Part shown: one piece after another, positions 10,116 through 20,382 of the stretch
Position numbering within the stretch: position 1 is the first letter of the stretch
How the letters are laid out: every line of letters starts with the position of its first letter
From: Coemansia sp. RSA 487
Taxonomy: Eukaryota; Kickxellomycota; Kickxellomycetes; Kickxellales; Kickxellaceae
NCBI GenBank assembly: GCA_027577595.1
Contig: JANBRJ010000029.1
Location: 1-64,000 of the forward strand
Length of the DNA: 64,000 nucleotides
Direction of reading: 5' to 3'
Program-made: the position numbers and the translations under genes
Notes under the pieces: generated by a model
The model's database searches: none
Told to the model about the DNA's origin: nothing
The model's input: only the letters and a program-made list of their open reading frames with translations

Positions 10116-11064
10116 ACAAAAGGACACGGATTACGCGTATCCCACCTGTCCACTATACTCTACCCTTATCCGCTATTCTTTTCTTTTCCATTTGTTTCAT
10201 TTATTTTGAGCCTTTGAGGGATGTGTGCTGCAGAGTATGCGCTTCTTTGCACTGCGAAAACATATTAATATATTATATGTACATAAATGCAGTGTGTATT
10301 CTATCGCATATATGAGCCTGTATATCTCTAATGGTGATGGCCCTTGCTTTAGCAGCACTAGACATTCTTTTGTTTAGCCATGCCATTATTTGGAAGCCAA
10401 TTCATATGGCTGTCAGATGATAGAAGTAGCAGTAGATGCAATGTCTGCACATGCTCACACCCCTTTAATTTTCTTCTATCGTTTGCGTGTCTGTGCATTG
10501 AGGGCAGGGCAGCGTGCAGCCATATATGCAGGTAATGTAACCAAGGATTTAAGTGTCTGTGCATTCCTGTTTGCCAATGCACACATGCAGGCAGCAAAAA
10601 AATGCAATCCTAAAAACATACGAAAAATGTCCTAAATATCTGCGCACGCAGCTCAGCTCCGGATTCTCAGTTTCAGCAGCAGATTAGCTGAAATCGATAA
10701 ATGACACATTCAGACAAAAATTTTTTTTGGGGTAAAAGGCGGAAGATCGCGCAACTCCTTTTTGTAAACCTTGCTTGAACAATCGTTTTTAAATTGACCC
10801 AGTGAAAATGACCTTTAACTTTTTCATAGGATGAAAATTCAATTCGAACAAAGCGTTTGAAAATGTATAAAAGGGCGTCCTATCCTGCGCACTGCTTAAA
10901 ACTTGATCAAAAAACTCTTTCTTCTGCTCAGTTTTAAATTTATATTTTGTTACTGTATGGTGGGCGTAGCTGCGACATTTTTTGTATCTGCTTTTTGTTG
11001 ATACACCAAATATTGAAAGATATAAAGAGCTAATTTACCTGATATTTTCTAATATTCCTTCAGT
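10116..11064. other. Intergenic region between MATE copies 1 and 2
   Basis: No gene supported. It holds AT-rich DNA with a poly-T run near 10721-10729 and a TATA-like motif at 10866-10873, about 190 bp before the next start codon. Confidence 0.5.
10866..10873 (+). promoter_or_regulatory. TATA-box-like motif before MATE copy 2
   Basis: TATAAAAG lies about 190 bp upstream of the second MATE start codon, in otherwise AT-rich non-coding DNA. This is a motif match only. Confidence 0.35.
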
Positions 11065-12651
11065 ATGTCTCGCCAGGACACGCCTCTTGCAAGGGCCAGT
11101 GATAGTGGATCAGAGTCGACGCCATTGCTGCAGTCTTTCTCTGGCACATCTGACACAAGCACTGATTGCCATCTCGAGTCGGGAAATGCAGTGCTTGGCC
11201 ACTCGGGGTCGACAGCGACTTTGTACAACGAGTTTGCCGAGTGCGATTCTGTAAGTACCGCTGTCATAGCCAAGCAGGAAGCCAGACTGCTGGTAAGGTC
11301 AGGCATTCCACTTGCTCTTGCATATCTCCTGCAGTTTAGTTTTAACTTTGTCAATATTCTGTCGCTGGGCCATCTGGGCGCTGACGAACTTGCCGCTGCT
11401 GCTCTCGGAAACATGACGTTGTTCATGCTCGTGAACGCACCTGCAGTCGGTCTGGCCTCTGCGCTTGACACGTTCTGCGCAACAGCATTCACTGCCTCGC
11501 GTAACAAGACGCTTGTTGGCTTTCATCTGCAACGCGGGTTAATTTCTGTCACCGCTCATCTTGTCATCGTGCTGCCTGTTCTAATGAACATGGAGCCCAT
11601 TCTTGTTGCTTTGCAGCAGGATGCTGGTGTATCGCACCTATGCAGCCGCTTCATCCGTGCCCAACTGCTCGGTCAGCTTCCATGGATGTACTTTGAGTGC
11701 ATCAAGCGTTTCTTGCAAGCTCAGGGGCATATGAAGGCGAGTACATATGTGCTGCTTGCCGTACTGCCTCTCCATCTGGCAAACAACTACCTTTTCGTGT
11801 GGTCGCGTACCTTTGGATTCGGGTTTCTGGGTGCTGCTGCCGCAAATGTCGTGACATTTTGGGTAATGTTCCTCGGGATTGTTGCGTATTGCTGGCGCAC
11901 AGAAGCCAAAGCAGCATGGGGCGGATGGACTCGTCGCGCCTTTACTTCCATGCCACAGTACTACCGCCTGGCAATTCCCTCGCTCATCATGGTGTGCTCT
12001 GACTGGGCAGCATGGGAGCTAATGGCCATTGCTGCAAGTTATTTGGGCAATGTGACTTTGGCCGCACAATCTATCGTCATCAACACATGCTCGCTAACTT
12101 ATCAGATCCCTGCAGGCATAAGCATTGCTACCAGCAACCGCACAGGCAATCTTCTTGGTCAGGCACGCGCACGCCGCTCCGAGATCTCGTCTGCTACTGG
12201 GCTGTCTCTTGGTGCGATTTGGGGCATCGTGTCATCAGTACTGTGCTTTGCTGTTGCTAGCTGGTGGGGACGCATCTATTCCAGCGATCCTGGCGTAATT
12301 GCTGGCGTTGCTCTAATCATGCCAATCTGCGGTGTTTTCCAACTTGCTGATTCTGTGAATGGCGTCAGCGGGGGCGTTCTGCGTAGCATTGGCCGCCAAG
12401 CTGCTGGCGCATGGATCAACTTTCCGTCGTATTATTTTGTTGGGTTTCCGCTTGGAATTTACCTAACATATGGCCAACCTGCAATGGGTGTTGTTGGGCT
12501 ATGGCTTGGTCTATGTGTTGGCGTATTTATCACTGCCATTGGACAGACAATCATCTGCCTACGCACAAAGTATATGGCGGAAGTGGAAAAGTGTCTTGCG
12601 CGGGTCAACAAAACTCAACAAGCAGCCACCAGCGACCCCGTTACTTATTGA
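11065..12651 (+). CDS. MATE-family transporter (array copy 2)
   Basis: Intronless, 528 residues, same fold as the neighbouring genes. The N-terminal tail is polar and Ser/Thr-rich and includes TPLLQSFSGTSDTS. Then come LGHLGADELAAAALGNMT, a LASALDTFCATAFTASRNKT segment, and in half two AAQSIVINTCSL and TSNRTGNLLGQARARR. Near-identical stretches with copy 3, for example at LGHLG, PALNMT-like and NRTGNLLGQARARR positions, mark the two as a tandem duplicate pair. Efflux function follows from the family; substrate and membrane are unknown. Confidence 0.93.
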   Translation: MSRQDTPLARASDSGSESTPLLQSFSGTSDTSTDCHLESGNAVLGHSGSTATLYNEFAECDSVSTAVIAKQEARLLVRSGIPLALAYLLQFSFNFVNILSLGHLGADELAAAALGNMTLFMLVNAPAVGLASALDTFCATAFTASRNKTLVGFHLQRGLISVTAHLVIVLPVLMNMEPILVALQQDAGVSHLCSRFIRAQLLGQLPWMYFECIKRFLQAQGHMKASTYVLLAVLPLHLANNYLFVWSRTFGFGFLGAAAANVVTFWVMFLGIVAYCWRTEAKAAWGGWTRRAFTSMPQYYRLAIPSLIMVCSDWAAWELMAIAASYLGNVTLAAQSIVINTCSLTYQIPAGISIATSNRTGNLLGQARARRSEISSATGLSLGAIWGIVSSVLCFAVASWWGRIYSSDPGVIAGVALIMPICGVFQLADSVNGVSGGVLRSIGRQAAGAWINFPSYYFVGFPLGIYLTYGQPAMGVVGLWLGLCVGVFITAIGQTIICLRTKYMAEVEKCLARVNKTQQAATSDPVTY

Positions 12652-12978
12652 CTGCACCAGTGTTAGAAACAACAAGGATAATTACACTTATTGGGCGAAT
12701 TTGAGATCGTTGCATATAGCTATTGTTTTTTACACTTTTCTGCTGTGTGGAATTTTTTTGCAGGTGATATATTAATACATGTTTTATACTCAAAAGCATG
12801 TTATGCTGACTCATCGGATATCATGTATGAGGTGCATGTATACGGATATTTTTATTTCCGCCTTTTGCTTCGATTGCATAAAAGCTAATCTTTCTTTCTA
12901 TTGTTGTCGTTTTTGGTTTGTTTTCCAAGTTTATAAGACTCTAAAGGCATTTTCCCTCCTCGTCTTGCAAGCGGAGCC
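12652..12978. other. Intergenic region between MATE copies 2 and 3
   Basis: About 330 bp without a gene. It is AT-rich with a pyrimidine-rich stretch just before the next start (about 12890-12965). Nothing else stands out. Confidence 0.5.
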
Positions 12979-14562
12979 ATGGTCCACCAAAATATACTGC
13001 CCGTGAGCTCTGGCGGTATGGCTACTGAATCTACGTCGCTGCTGTCTCGCTCAGATGTGCCTGCCACAATTGTCAGCGATTGCGCAGAGCCCGGAGACAC
13101 AGAGCTAGGACACGCGGATTCGGCTCTGGGCGCGGATAACAGCTTTGCCGAGTACGACTCTACGAGAACTGCTGAAATAGTGAAACAGGAAGCTGGAATA
13201 CTTGTAAAATCCAGCATCCCAGTAGCGTTTGCTTGTCTTATTCAGTATACATTCAGTTTTGTTAATATCCTGTCGCTGGGCCATCTGGGCTCCAACGAGC
13301 TTGTCGCTGCTGCTCTCGGAAACATGACCGTGTATATGATTGTGAGCGCACCTGCAATCGGCCTTGCAACTGCGCTTGACACCTTTTGCTCAACGGCATT
13401 CACCGGCTCCCGCGATAGGACGCTTGTGGGCTTTCATTTGCAACGCGGAATAATCGCTGTCACCCTGCACTTTGCTCTTGTGCTGCCAGTACTCATATAC
13501 ATCGAGCCCATCTTTATTTTTCTGCGCCAGGATGCTAATACATCGTACCAATGCAGCCGCTTCATCCGTGCCCAGCTGCCCGGGCTGCTTCCATGGATGT
13601 GCTTTGAATGTATCAAGTGCTTTCTACAGGCTCAGGGATACATGAGGGCGGGTACATGTGTGTTGATCACGACACTACCTCTCCATCTGGCAAACACCTA
13701 TATTTTCGTGTGGTCGTCTACATTTGGATTCGGTTTCCTGGGCACTGCCGTCACAAACGTCGTGACATATTGGGCAATGTTTATCGGGATTATTGTCTAC
13801 TGCTGGCGCACGGACGCAAGGGAATCATGGGGCGGATGGACGCGTCGTTCGTTTACCACTATGCCACAGTACTATCGTATTGCTATTCCATCGGTGGTCA
13901 TGGCGTGCTCTGACTGGATAGCATGGGAACTACTGGCCATTGCTGCGAGTTATCTAGGCAATGTGACGCTGGCCGCGCAAGCAATCGCCATCAACACATG
14001 CCCATTGACATACCAAGGAGCCAGTGGTATACGGACTGCGGTCAGCAACCGTACAGGCAATCTTCTTGGTCAGGCACGCGCGCGTCGTGCCGAGATCTCG
14101 TCTGCTACTGGACTGTCTCTTAGCGCGATTTGGGGTGTAATGACAAGTGTAGTGTATTTTATCGTTGCTGGCTGGTGGGGCAGTGTCTACACTAGTGATC
14201 CAGATGTAATTGCTGGAGTCGCTCTTATCATGCCCATTTGTGGTATTTTCGAGCTTGCCGACTCTATCAGCTGTGTCGGTGGAGGCGTTTTACGCAGCTT
14301 TGGTCGGCAGGCCGACTCTGCACGGATCATTTCTGTGTCGTACTATATTGTTGGGCTTCCTTTAGGCCTTTATCTTACATATGGATGGCCTGAACTGGGC
14401 GTGATTGGACTATGGATTGGACTCACCATTGGCGTGTTTATCACAGATATCAGACAAACGGCGGTCTGCTTGCGTGCCAATTACGCTGACGAAGTTAAAA
14501 AGTGCCTTGCCCAAGTCAACAGATCCCAACGCGCGGCAGCCTATGATGGCACTAGCCAGTGA
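12979..14562 (+). CDS. MATE-family transporter (array copy 3)
   Basis: Intronless, 527 residues, closest to the preceding gene. It has the LGHLGSNELVAAALGNMT and ALDTFCSTAFTGSRDRT blocks and, in half two, NRTGNLLGQARARRAEI. Differences from copy 2 are spread along the helices and loops, for example QGASGIRTA where copy 2 has QIPAGISIA, as expected of diverged paralogues and not of gene conversion along the whole length. ATG 12979 was chosen; an in-frame ATG 39 nt downstream (13018) is a possible alternative. A drug or metabolite antiporter by family; substrate unknown. Confidence 0.92.
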   Translation: MVHQNILPVSSGGMATESTSLLSRSDVPATIVSDCAEPGDTELGHADSALGADNSFAEYDSTRTAEIVKQEAGILVKSSIPVAFACLIQYTFSFVNILSLGHLGSNELVAAALGNMTVYMIVSAPAIGLATALDTFCSTAFTGSRDRTLVGFHLQRGIIAVTLHFALVLPVLIYIEPIFIFLRQDANTSYQCSRFIRAQLPGLLPWMCFECIKCFLQAQGYMRAGTCVLITTLPLHLANTYIFVWSSTFGFGFLGTAVTNVVTYWAMFIGIIVYCWRTDARESWGGWTRRSFTTMPQYYRIAIPSVVMACSDWIAWELLAIAASYLGNVTLAAQAIAINTCPLTYQGASGIRTAVSNRTGNLLGQARARRAEISSATGLSLSAIWGVMTSVVYFIVAGWWGSVYTSDPDVIAGVALIMPICGIFELADSISCVGGGVLRSFGRQADSARIISVSYYIVGLPLGLYLTYGWPELGVIGLWIGLTIGVFITDIRQTAVCLRANYADEVKKCLAQVNRSQRAAAYDGTSQ

Positions 14563-15002
14563 TACTACCAACAGCATTCAGCGCAATAGGGGCATATCAT
14601 TGACATAGCTAAGCCATATAAATGTGCAATTATTGTTTTCCATTTCTAGGCATCATTTGCTCGTATTTGAAGCTCCAATACATTAATATACATGGTCAAA
14701 ACTGCCGAATATCTTGTATATAAACTTCTATAATTTACTTACGCTCAGCCTCCCGACCGAGCACCATCGACAACGGATCACTCGATTCATATGTTGTCTG
14801 TTGCTACACATGCTAACGTAAAAGTGCATTATGAATTTAGCAGACACAAGCAATGCAGAATTCAAGAACAGCATACATTCAAAGAAGCAATATAAACCTT
14901 GGCGCATTGGTGGCAAGGCGCTTTGTCTTTAACGCCAGTTGAAGCAGCATATATGTGCTTGGTTGCAGGTCCAGGCTGGTGGATCTAATCAAAGTTCGTT
15001 TA
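14563..15002. other. Convergent intergenic region, MATE copy 3 and KHDC4-like gene
   Basis: About 440 bp shared by the 3' ends of two convergent genes. No ORF or RNA gene is recognised. Confidence 0.5.
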
Positions 15003-15131
15003 TCATACCTTTTTGTCCTTGTTCGAGTAACTTGGCGGGGGAGGCACGCTGTGGTAGCCACTGGAGAGCTCAGGATCTGTTCGCTCTTTCGATTCGCTAT
15101 CTAATCCAGCATCGGATATCAACATCGGATC

Positions 15132-15208
<77 letters not shown>

Positions 15209-16747
15209 GCTGCTGCTGCTGCTGCTGATAATAATATTCTGTATATGCCGCATGCTGTTCCGGTGTGTGTATAGTGGTTGTAGGCGCTTGTGCAGCGTTT
15301 TGATCGGAAGGTTGTCCATAGTAGCTTTGGTAATCTGGGTACGTTCCATAGTATTGGTAATACTGTGCATAATAGCTTGCATAGTCGTATTCTGCTGCAG
15401 ACCCATCCGCTGCCGGCTGAGGCTGCTGGGCTGCCAATGCAGGATCTGTGTCAGCACTAGGGTACTGAGGAGCATACTGTTGGTACTGCTGCTGAGGATA
15501 TTGCTGGGGATACTGCTGGGGGTACTGTTGCTGCTGCTGTTGGTACTGCGAATATGGATCCTGGTTATCGTAATGAGGACCGCTGCGACGGTATTGCTGC
15601 TGCTGGTATGTGTTTCGTCTGTAGCCATTTCCACTATTGTTATATTGTCCATTTCGCAGATATCCATGTCTGCTATGATCGTGGCGCCTACCTCCAGTTT
15701 CTTTGAACTCGTAGTACTGCGCGCGGACAGTATCCACAAGGCTGGCTCCATACTCACAAGCCCGCCTTAATGAGTCCTCACTCTGCGCTGTGATGAGCAG
15801 GTGCATCGGCTCGGAGGTGTCCGATCCAGGCCCAAACTCCGAATGGCCAGAACCTCTCCCGCGTACCTGCACCCGCGCCTCAGTTGTGTTTTGTATGAAC
15901 TTCATGTTTTCACCACCTGTGCCGATAAGCTTGGCGCGCACGTTGAAGCCACGCTCTGACTCAACTTCGATGTACAGTTTGTCACTCAAGCGCTGAGCGC
16001 TGTTGGATCCCGATCGATACCCAGAGTGGCTATCTCTAGTATTGTCGGCATTTGTATGCGAAGCCGAAAGCGTATCAGTTTTGCTGCTATCCGCTTGACC
16101 TTGCGAGACATCGACGGGATCATCTTCTTTCATGCGCTCGATCATTGCAACAGCATTGTTCAAGGACTCTTGGGATTGTGCTTGCACATAGAGATGCAGG
16201 GCAGGATCTTCCAGAGTTGCTTCGTTTGGGTTGGAATAGTACCTGCCTCTGGTTGAGATTTGAACACCGGTGGCATCCATGACGATCTTTTGTGTGGCAC
16301 CCTTCGCCAGTGACTGTCTGTTTGTGGAATGGTTGATATCGATGTTTTCTGTATACGTATCGGCATTATTTTCAGCAGACGGCTGGTTATCATTAATATA
16401 TACCGGATTTGCAGATTCAGCCATCCTAGAAACTGCTGACTCGCTGCCCTGTGTGGCGACCGGACCACTGCTATTGTTGATTTCTGTGTCGACTGGCTGT
16501 TCTGGCGTTTCAGATGGCTCATGCGATCGACTGTTGTCTTCCGAATCATCCCAGCGCCTCTTTCTGCACATGCTACACACGTTAATAGAACACCAACAAA
16601 GTAATATAAGCAACAGTTAGCATACAGTTGGGGTGGCAGTTATTGTTTTCTATTGGGGTTTGTTTTCCCCAAGACGGTCAGCCTGTGTCTTCCTGTATGA
16701 AACGCTTGAAACCGTTAAACATACCTGTTTTCTTCCGAAGCATCCAT
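15003..16747 (-). CDS. KHDC4/BLOM7-like tandem KH splicing protein with polyQ tail
   Basis: Two exons: 16725-16747 (MDASEEN plus one split codon) and 15003-16563, joined to read ENRKRRWDD; 527 residues. The intron has GTATGT, a TGCTAAC-type branch site and CAG. The N-terminal KRRWDD matches the start of KHDC4 relatives. A first degenerate KH unit carries ATGVQISTRGRYYSNPNEA. The second KH carries GFNVRAKLIGTGGENMKFIQ and RGRGSGHSEFGPG, then EPMHLLI. In animals this family binds RNA and the spliceosome-associated Prp19 complex; a nuclear role in splicing is inferred. The C-terminal third is rich in Tyr, Gln and Pro, with a 32-Gln run near the end and PPPPSY at the terminus. Confidence 0.88.
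15132..15227 (-). repeat. Trinucleotide tract coding 32 glutamines
   Basis: On the coding strand there are six CAG codons followed by 26 uninterrupted CAA codons inside the KHDC4-like gene. A pure CAA run of this length is prone to slippage and is expected to vary in length between strains. Confidence 0.95.
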
Positions 16748-17079
16748 TAATAGCCTTCCCGCGTTAGTTCTTGTAACGGTCAACAAAATAGGGCGCTAGT
16801 GACAAGACAGATTTATCAATACAAGATAAAAATGCGGAAAATTTTCTACAAATTGAAAGTGAAAAAAAGAAAGAGAAAATACTTTGCAGAAAAAGCACTC
16901 GAAAGGCGTCTAAAAAACTTGATGTGCGCGAAACTCCTCACAAAATTCAAACCAAATCTTGATCGCCCACAAGGCGTGAGATTAGAGGCGATTATCAGGA
17001 TTGCTTCAGACCACACATTATATGGATCTTTTGGACCGCTCAAGCTGAACGAAACATGGAATGATAAATGGCTGATTAG
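16748..17079. other. Intergenic region, KHDC4-like promoter and IMP2 3' end
   Basis: About 330 bp. It contains an A/T- and purine-rich run (16850-16900). A 65-codon minus-strand ORF (16846-17043) has no recognised domain and lies where the KHDC4-like promoter should be, so it is not called. Confidence 0.45.
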
Positions 17080-17628
17080 TCAGCGAAGCGGTGTCGTGCC
17101 ATTTACGTACACGCGTTTCTTTTTCAAGGTAGGCATGTCAGACACACGGGCGGCAAAGCGCCATGGCGGCCATACCGGCGCGATGGCTCGAGACTTGATC
17201 AGCCCCATCGGCAGCGGACCAAATGTGTTGCTGTCGTTGCTGTGGAAGGACTCGTCACCCTCGACCCAGCAATGGCCCTTGGGGATGCGGACAAAAGCGT
17301 TCGAGTTGGTGCGTGGAACTACACAGTCGTGTGGCAGGCCAATAATGCGCTTGATAACCATGCGATCGGGATTGAATGGCGACACAAATGCCACAACGTC
17401 ACCGCGCGCCAGCCGCCATGTGCTCGACTCACCCTGTACGACTCTGTCCATCAACACAACATCGCGCCAGAGGCGGTTTGAATCTGGGTTGAGCGCTGGC
17501 TGCATTGAGCGCCCGGTGATCATCTGTAGCGACACGATGTTGTCGTTGACAAAGGTAATTACGGAAGCAAGCGCAACCGCTCGCATCGCCATTTGGAGGC
17601 GCGAGAGCCTATGCGCAGCTGCGCTCAT
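17080..17628 (-). CDS. IMP2: Mitochondrial inner-membrane protease subunit 2
   Basis: 182 residues from the chosen start; IMMP2L proteins are of similar length. Signal-peptidase family S26 (type I, LepB-like). IMP cleaves targeting signals of intermembrane-space proteins at the outer face of the inner membrane. A hydrophobic N-terminal segment (about 15-35) is followed by the catalytic Ser41 in GRSMQPALNPD and Lys93 in VIKRIIGLPHD. The family-typical box VPKGHCWVEGD appears here as IPKGHCWVEGDESFHSND, followed by SNTFGPLPMGLI and a WPPWR end. The ATG at 17628 gives about 40 residues before the active Ser, as in relatives; the longer ORF start upstream adds an unlike extension. The IMP1 partner gene is also in this window. 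Confidence 0.92.
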   Translation of the reverse strand: MSAAAHRLSRLQMAMRAVALASVITFVNDNIVSLQMITGRSMQPALNPDSNRLWRDVVLMDRVVQGESSTWRLARGDVVAFVSPFNPDRMVIKRIIGLPHDCVVPRTNSNAFVRIPKGHCWVEGDESFHSNDSNTFGPLPMGLIKSRAIAPVWPPWRFAARVSDMPTLKKKRVYVNGTTPLR

Positions 17629-18066
17629 CAGGGTCGTGTGCAAAACAGACGATGCTTGTATGGCGGTTAGACAAAGAGCCAGTGAAAAAGGCAGAGGAAT
17701 GCTAGAGCTGATCAAGAAGGCAAGCACAGGCGGGGCGATACACGTGAGATGGGGCTGCTGGTGTGGAGCTAGAGGGTGTGTTAGTTATGGCATCTTGGCA
17801 GAGAGCAAAGATAACGGTGGTCGAGCCCTGTGTCCTTTTGTCGCGTGTGTGGATCAGCGTATAGCCGGCCTGTGCCTGGATTCCAGAGTCAAGATGTGCT
17901 GCTGCTTCCCCCAGCGGTGGGTGCGGATTCTCAAGCGGCTCGTCAACCTCAGCCAGCATTCGGCAGACTATCATTTTCCGGCGCCGGCCAATTAACCGCT
18001 AGCACCATATCTATTATGCACCAAGACTTCAAATAAAAAGGTTGGCTTACCAAAATTTCCATAAAC

Positions 18067-20100
18067 ATGGCTTTTGAAGATCTCACTCTACTTGCTGTCG
18101 TTGTTGCCCTGGCCCTGGGTGAGCAAAAGTCTTACATTTTCGCTCTCGCCTCTGGCCGAACCCTCTCTGCTTTGCCACCGCCGTCCATTCTTTTCCTTTC
18201 TCACTTTCGCTTCATTGCGCTCTATTTTTCCACTGCTTTTGCCATTGCTGTCTTTTTTTTTGCTCTACTGTCTGCTTATCTTTCGCACTCTGGTCTGTGC
18301 ACGCTTTCGTTTGCAACGCACTGTCTGCCTACCCTGGCTCTTGCTTGCCTGCTTCAAGCCGCTCCCTCCCCTTCCTTCCGGCGGCTCCCACCACAGAGCC
18401 ACTTATTTATTCTACCACGGATACACACACAGACGTTGCGCCCCTGGCCTCATACAAATGGCCTCGAGCTCGCCGCTCTCGTCGTCCGGCAGCAGCAGCA
18501 GCAGCCCCAGCCGTCGTCGCACGTCGCCACCTCTGCACTCGACGCTGCTGCGAGAGGACTTTGACCAGGTCCTCGAGTCGGAGGTCTTTGTCGACGTAAA
18601 CCGGCTGCGCAAATACGCACGCCATGGAATTCCAGACGAAATTCGCGGGGTAAGCATAGCTGTCACTGACTAAAGGGACTTTTTTTTTCTTTCTAGGGTG
18701 TGGGTTTGCACCTTTTGCGCAAGCTGCTTGGGTGTTTGTTGCAGCCGTTGCATCTCTTCAGCACCAGCTGCTGGCCTTGATTATCCACTCTTTTTCCTCT
18801 TTGTCTCATGGCTGTCCTGCTGAGAATTTTCTGCTGCTGCGGTGTCGTGTGCAATGCTTGTGACTGTGCCTTTTCCGCACTCTTCGTCTGTGAAGAATTA
18901 AAGCACACATACAATGGTTTGGGGCTTTAAGGTCACTCCAGCCATGTTATTCGTCCTTTTGTTTCGCAAAATATGTTCTACATGTCGAGCTGGCTCATAC
19001 TGCTACACGTTCGGATGGATGGAGGAGTATTTACAGGTCATCATAACGCAATGGTGACAGCTTGGCCTGGTTTGTGCACACACGCAAGGAGGAACGTGCG
19101 TTTTCTTTTTAAATGTCCTTTTTGACGTCTGGATGCACATTGCCGTCATGTCAGATTTCTGCTGCAGCTGCTGCTCGCTTGTTTCCTCACATCTCATTAT
19201 ATCCTTAACCTGTTTTGCGTTGTCTGCATGCATGTGTTTGCTTTTTTTATTTGCTTCTGGTTCTATATATCCGCAATGGCTCTTAATCAAGGATACCAAT
19301 ATCAACTGATTCTCTGGTTATCTCCCCAAACCAAGTAGGAGGTGTGGAGGTTTCTGCTGGGCGTTGAAAAGTCAGACAGATCAAATGAGTTTACACAGCG
19401 TCGCGCTCGCTTTGAGTCCTATCGAGAGATAGACAAGGAGAACGTGGAGACCAGCAAACGCGTGCGTGGCGAAGTCAACCGCTACCTGGCGCGCACGAAA
19501 AAGGAGAACCTCTTGGATCCGCACTTGTCTCCCGCCATATTCGAGGCCATCATATGCGCCTATCTCAACTGCAATAACAGTGTTGAGTACTCTCCGGCGA
19601 TGGTGCAAGTGTGCGCGCCCTTTGTCATCACGATGAAGTCCGAATATGACATGTACAGCTGCTTTGAGCGCCTGCTCAATATCCTGTACGAGCCTGCGCT
19701 TGACGGCAGCATCAACAAGCGGGTTGCACAGTTTCTTTCCTACTTCCGGACACTGTTGCCCGAGCTCTATAACTACTTTGAGGATGAGGAGCTGGATGTC
19801 AGCGAGTGGGCGTCCTCATGGCTGCGCTTTCTTCTTGCTAAAGAGCTTCCCACTGCCAACGTTCTTGGCCTCTGGGATGTATACTTCTCTCTGCCAGACT
19901 TTATCGACTTTCACCCCTTTGTCTGTCTGGCTATTCTTCACCACCTGAAGGACTCTCTTGAAGACCTCGAGCAGTCCGAGATCAGATCGATGCTTCTAAG
20001 GCTGCCTGTGATGAATATCAGTCGCATAGTCAGCCAGGCGCACAACATACGAAGTGAAATCCAGGCACGATATGGTTCGGCGTCCAGCACTCGTATTTAA
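18067..20100 (+). CDS. TBC-domain protein (Rab-GAP-like), possibly membrane-anchored
   Basis: The certain part is two exons, 18458-18649 and 19339-20100 (317 residues), joined over a 689-bp GTAAGC...TAG intron so that IRG is followed by EVWRFLLG, a conserved TBC start. TBC domains stimulate Rab GTP hydrolysis. HGIPDEIRGEVWRFLLG, an Arg-containing GEVNR segment and WASSWLRFLLAKELP fit the fold. Where most active members have YxQGM, this one has EYSPAM, so the usual Gln finger is absent. An upstream exon at 18067-18118 (MAFEDLTLLAVVVALAL) can join in frame at 18399 and would give a transmembrane N-terminus with ATYLFYHGYTHRR next, total 354 residues. That join uses a weak GAG acceptor and is uncertain. 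If it is wrong, translation starts at 18458. Confidence 0.82.
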
Positions 20101-20382
20101 GCTGACGCGGCTCTTTTTGTTCCCTCTATAGAAAGCAATCATACATAGGGGATGGCTTCTGGCTAGAAAAGATCTGTGCAGAGATTAGGGTTTCAGTTCA
20201 TGTAAATTTATCAGCAACCGAAAAATATGTAAAGCCGAAAGAAGGAAAGAAAGAAAGCGATTCTTACTAGTTGAATCGGGAACATGTATAGAACGGATGG
20301 TTTGTAGTATATGAAAATGTAAAGGTGAGGGCCAGTGATGGAGGGGGTGTTATCATGGCCGTAAAGAGCGCGTACTGACTAC

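Noticed and set aside
15132-15770. Leu-rich plus-strand ORF that looks like membrane segments
   Set aside because: It is the CAA/CAG glutamine tract of the KHDC4-like gene read backwards (TTG/CTG).
16799-17995. 398-codon plus-strand ORF
   Set aside because: It runs antisense through all of IMP2, whose catalytic motifs are clear, and its own sequence has no domain.
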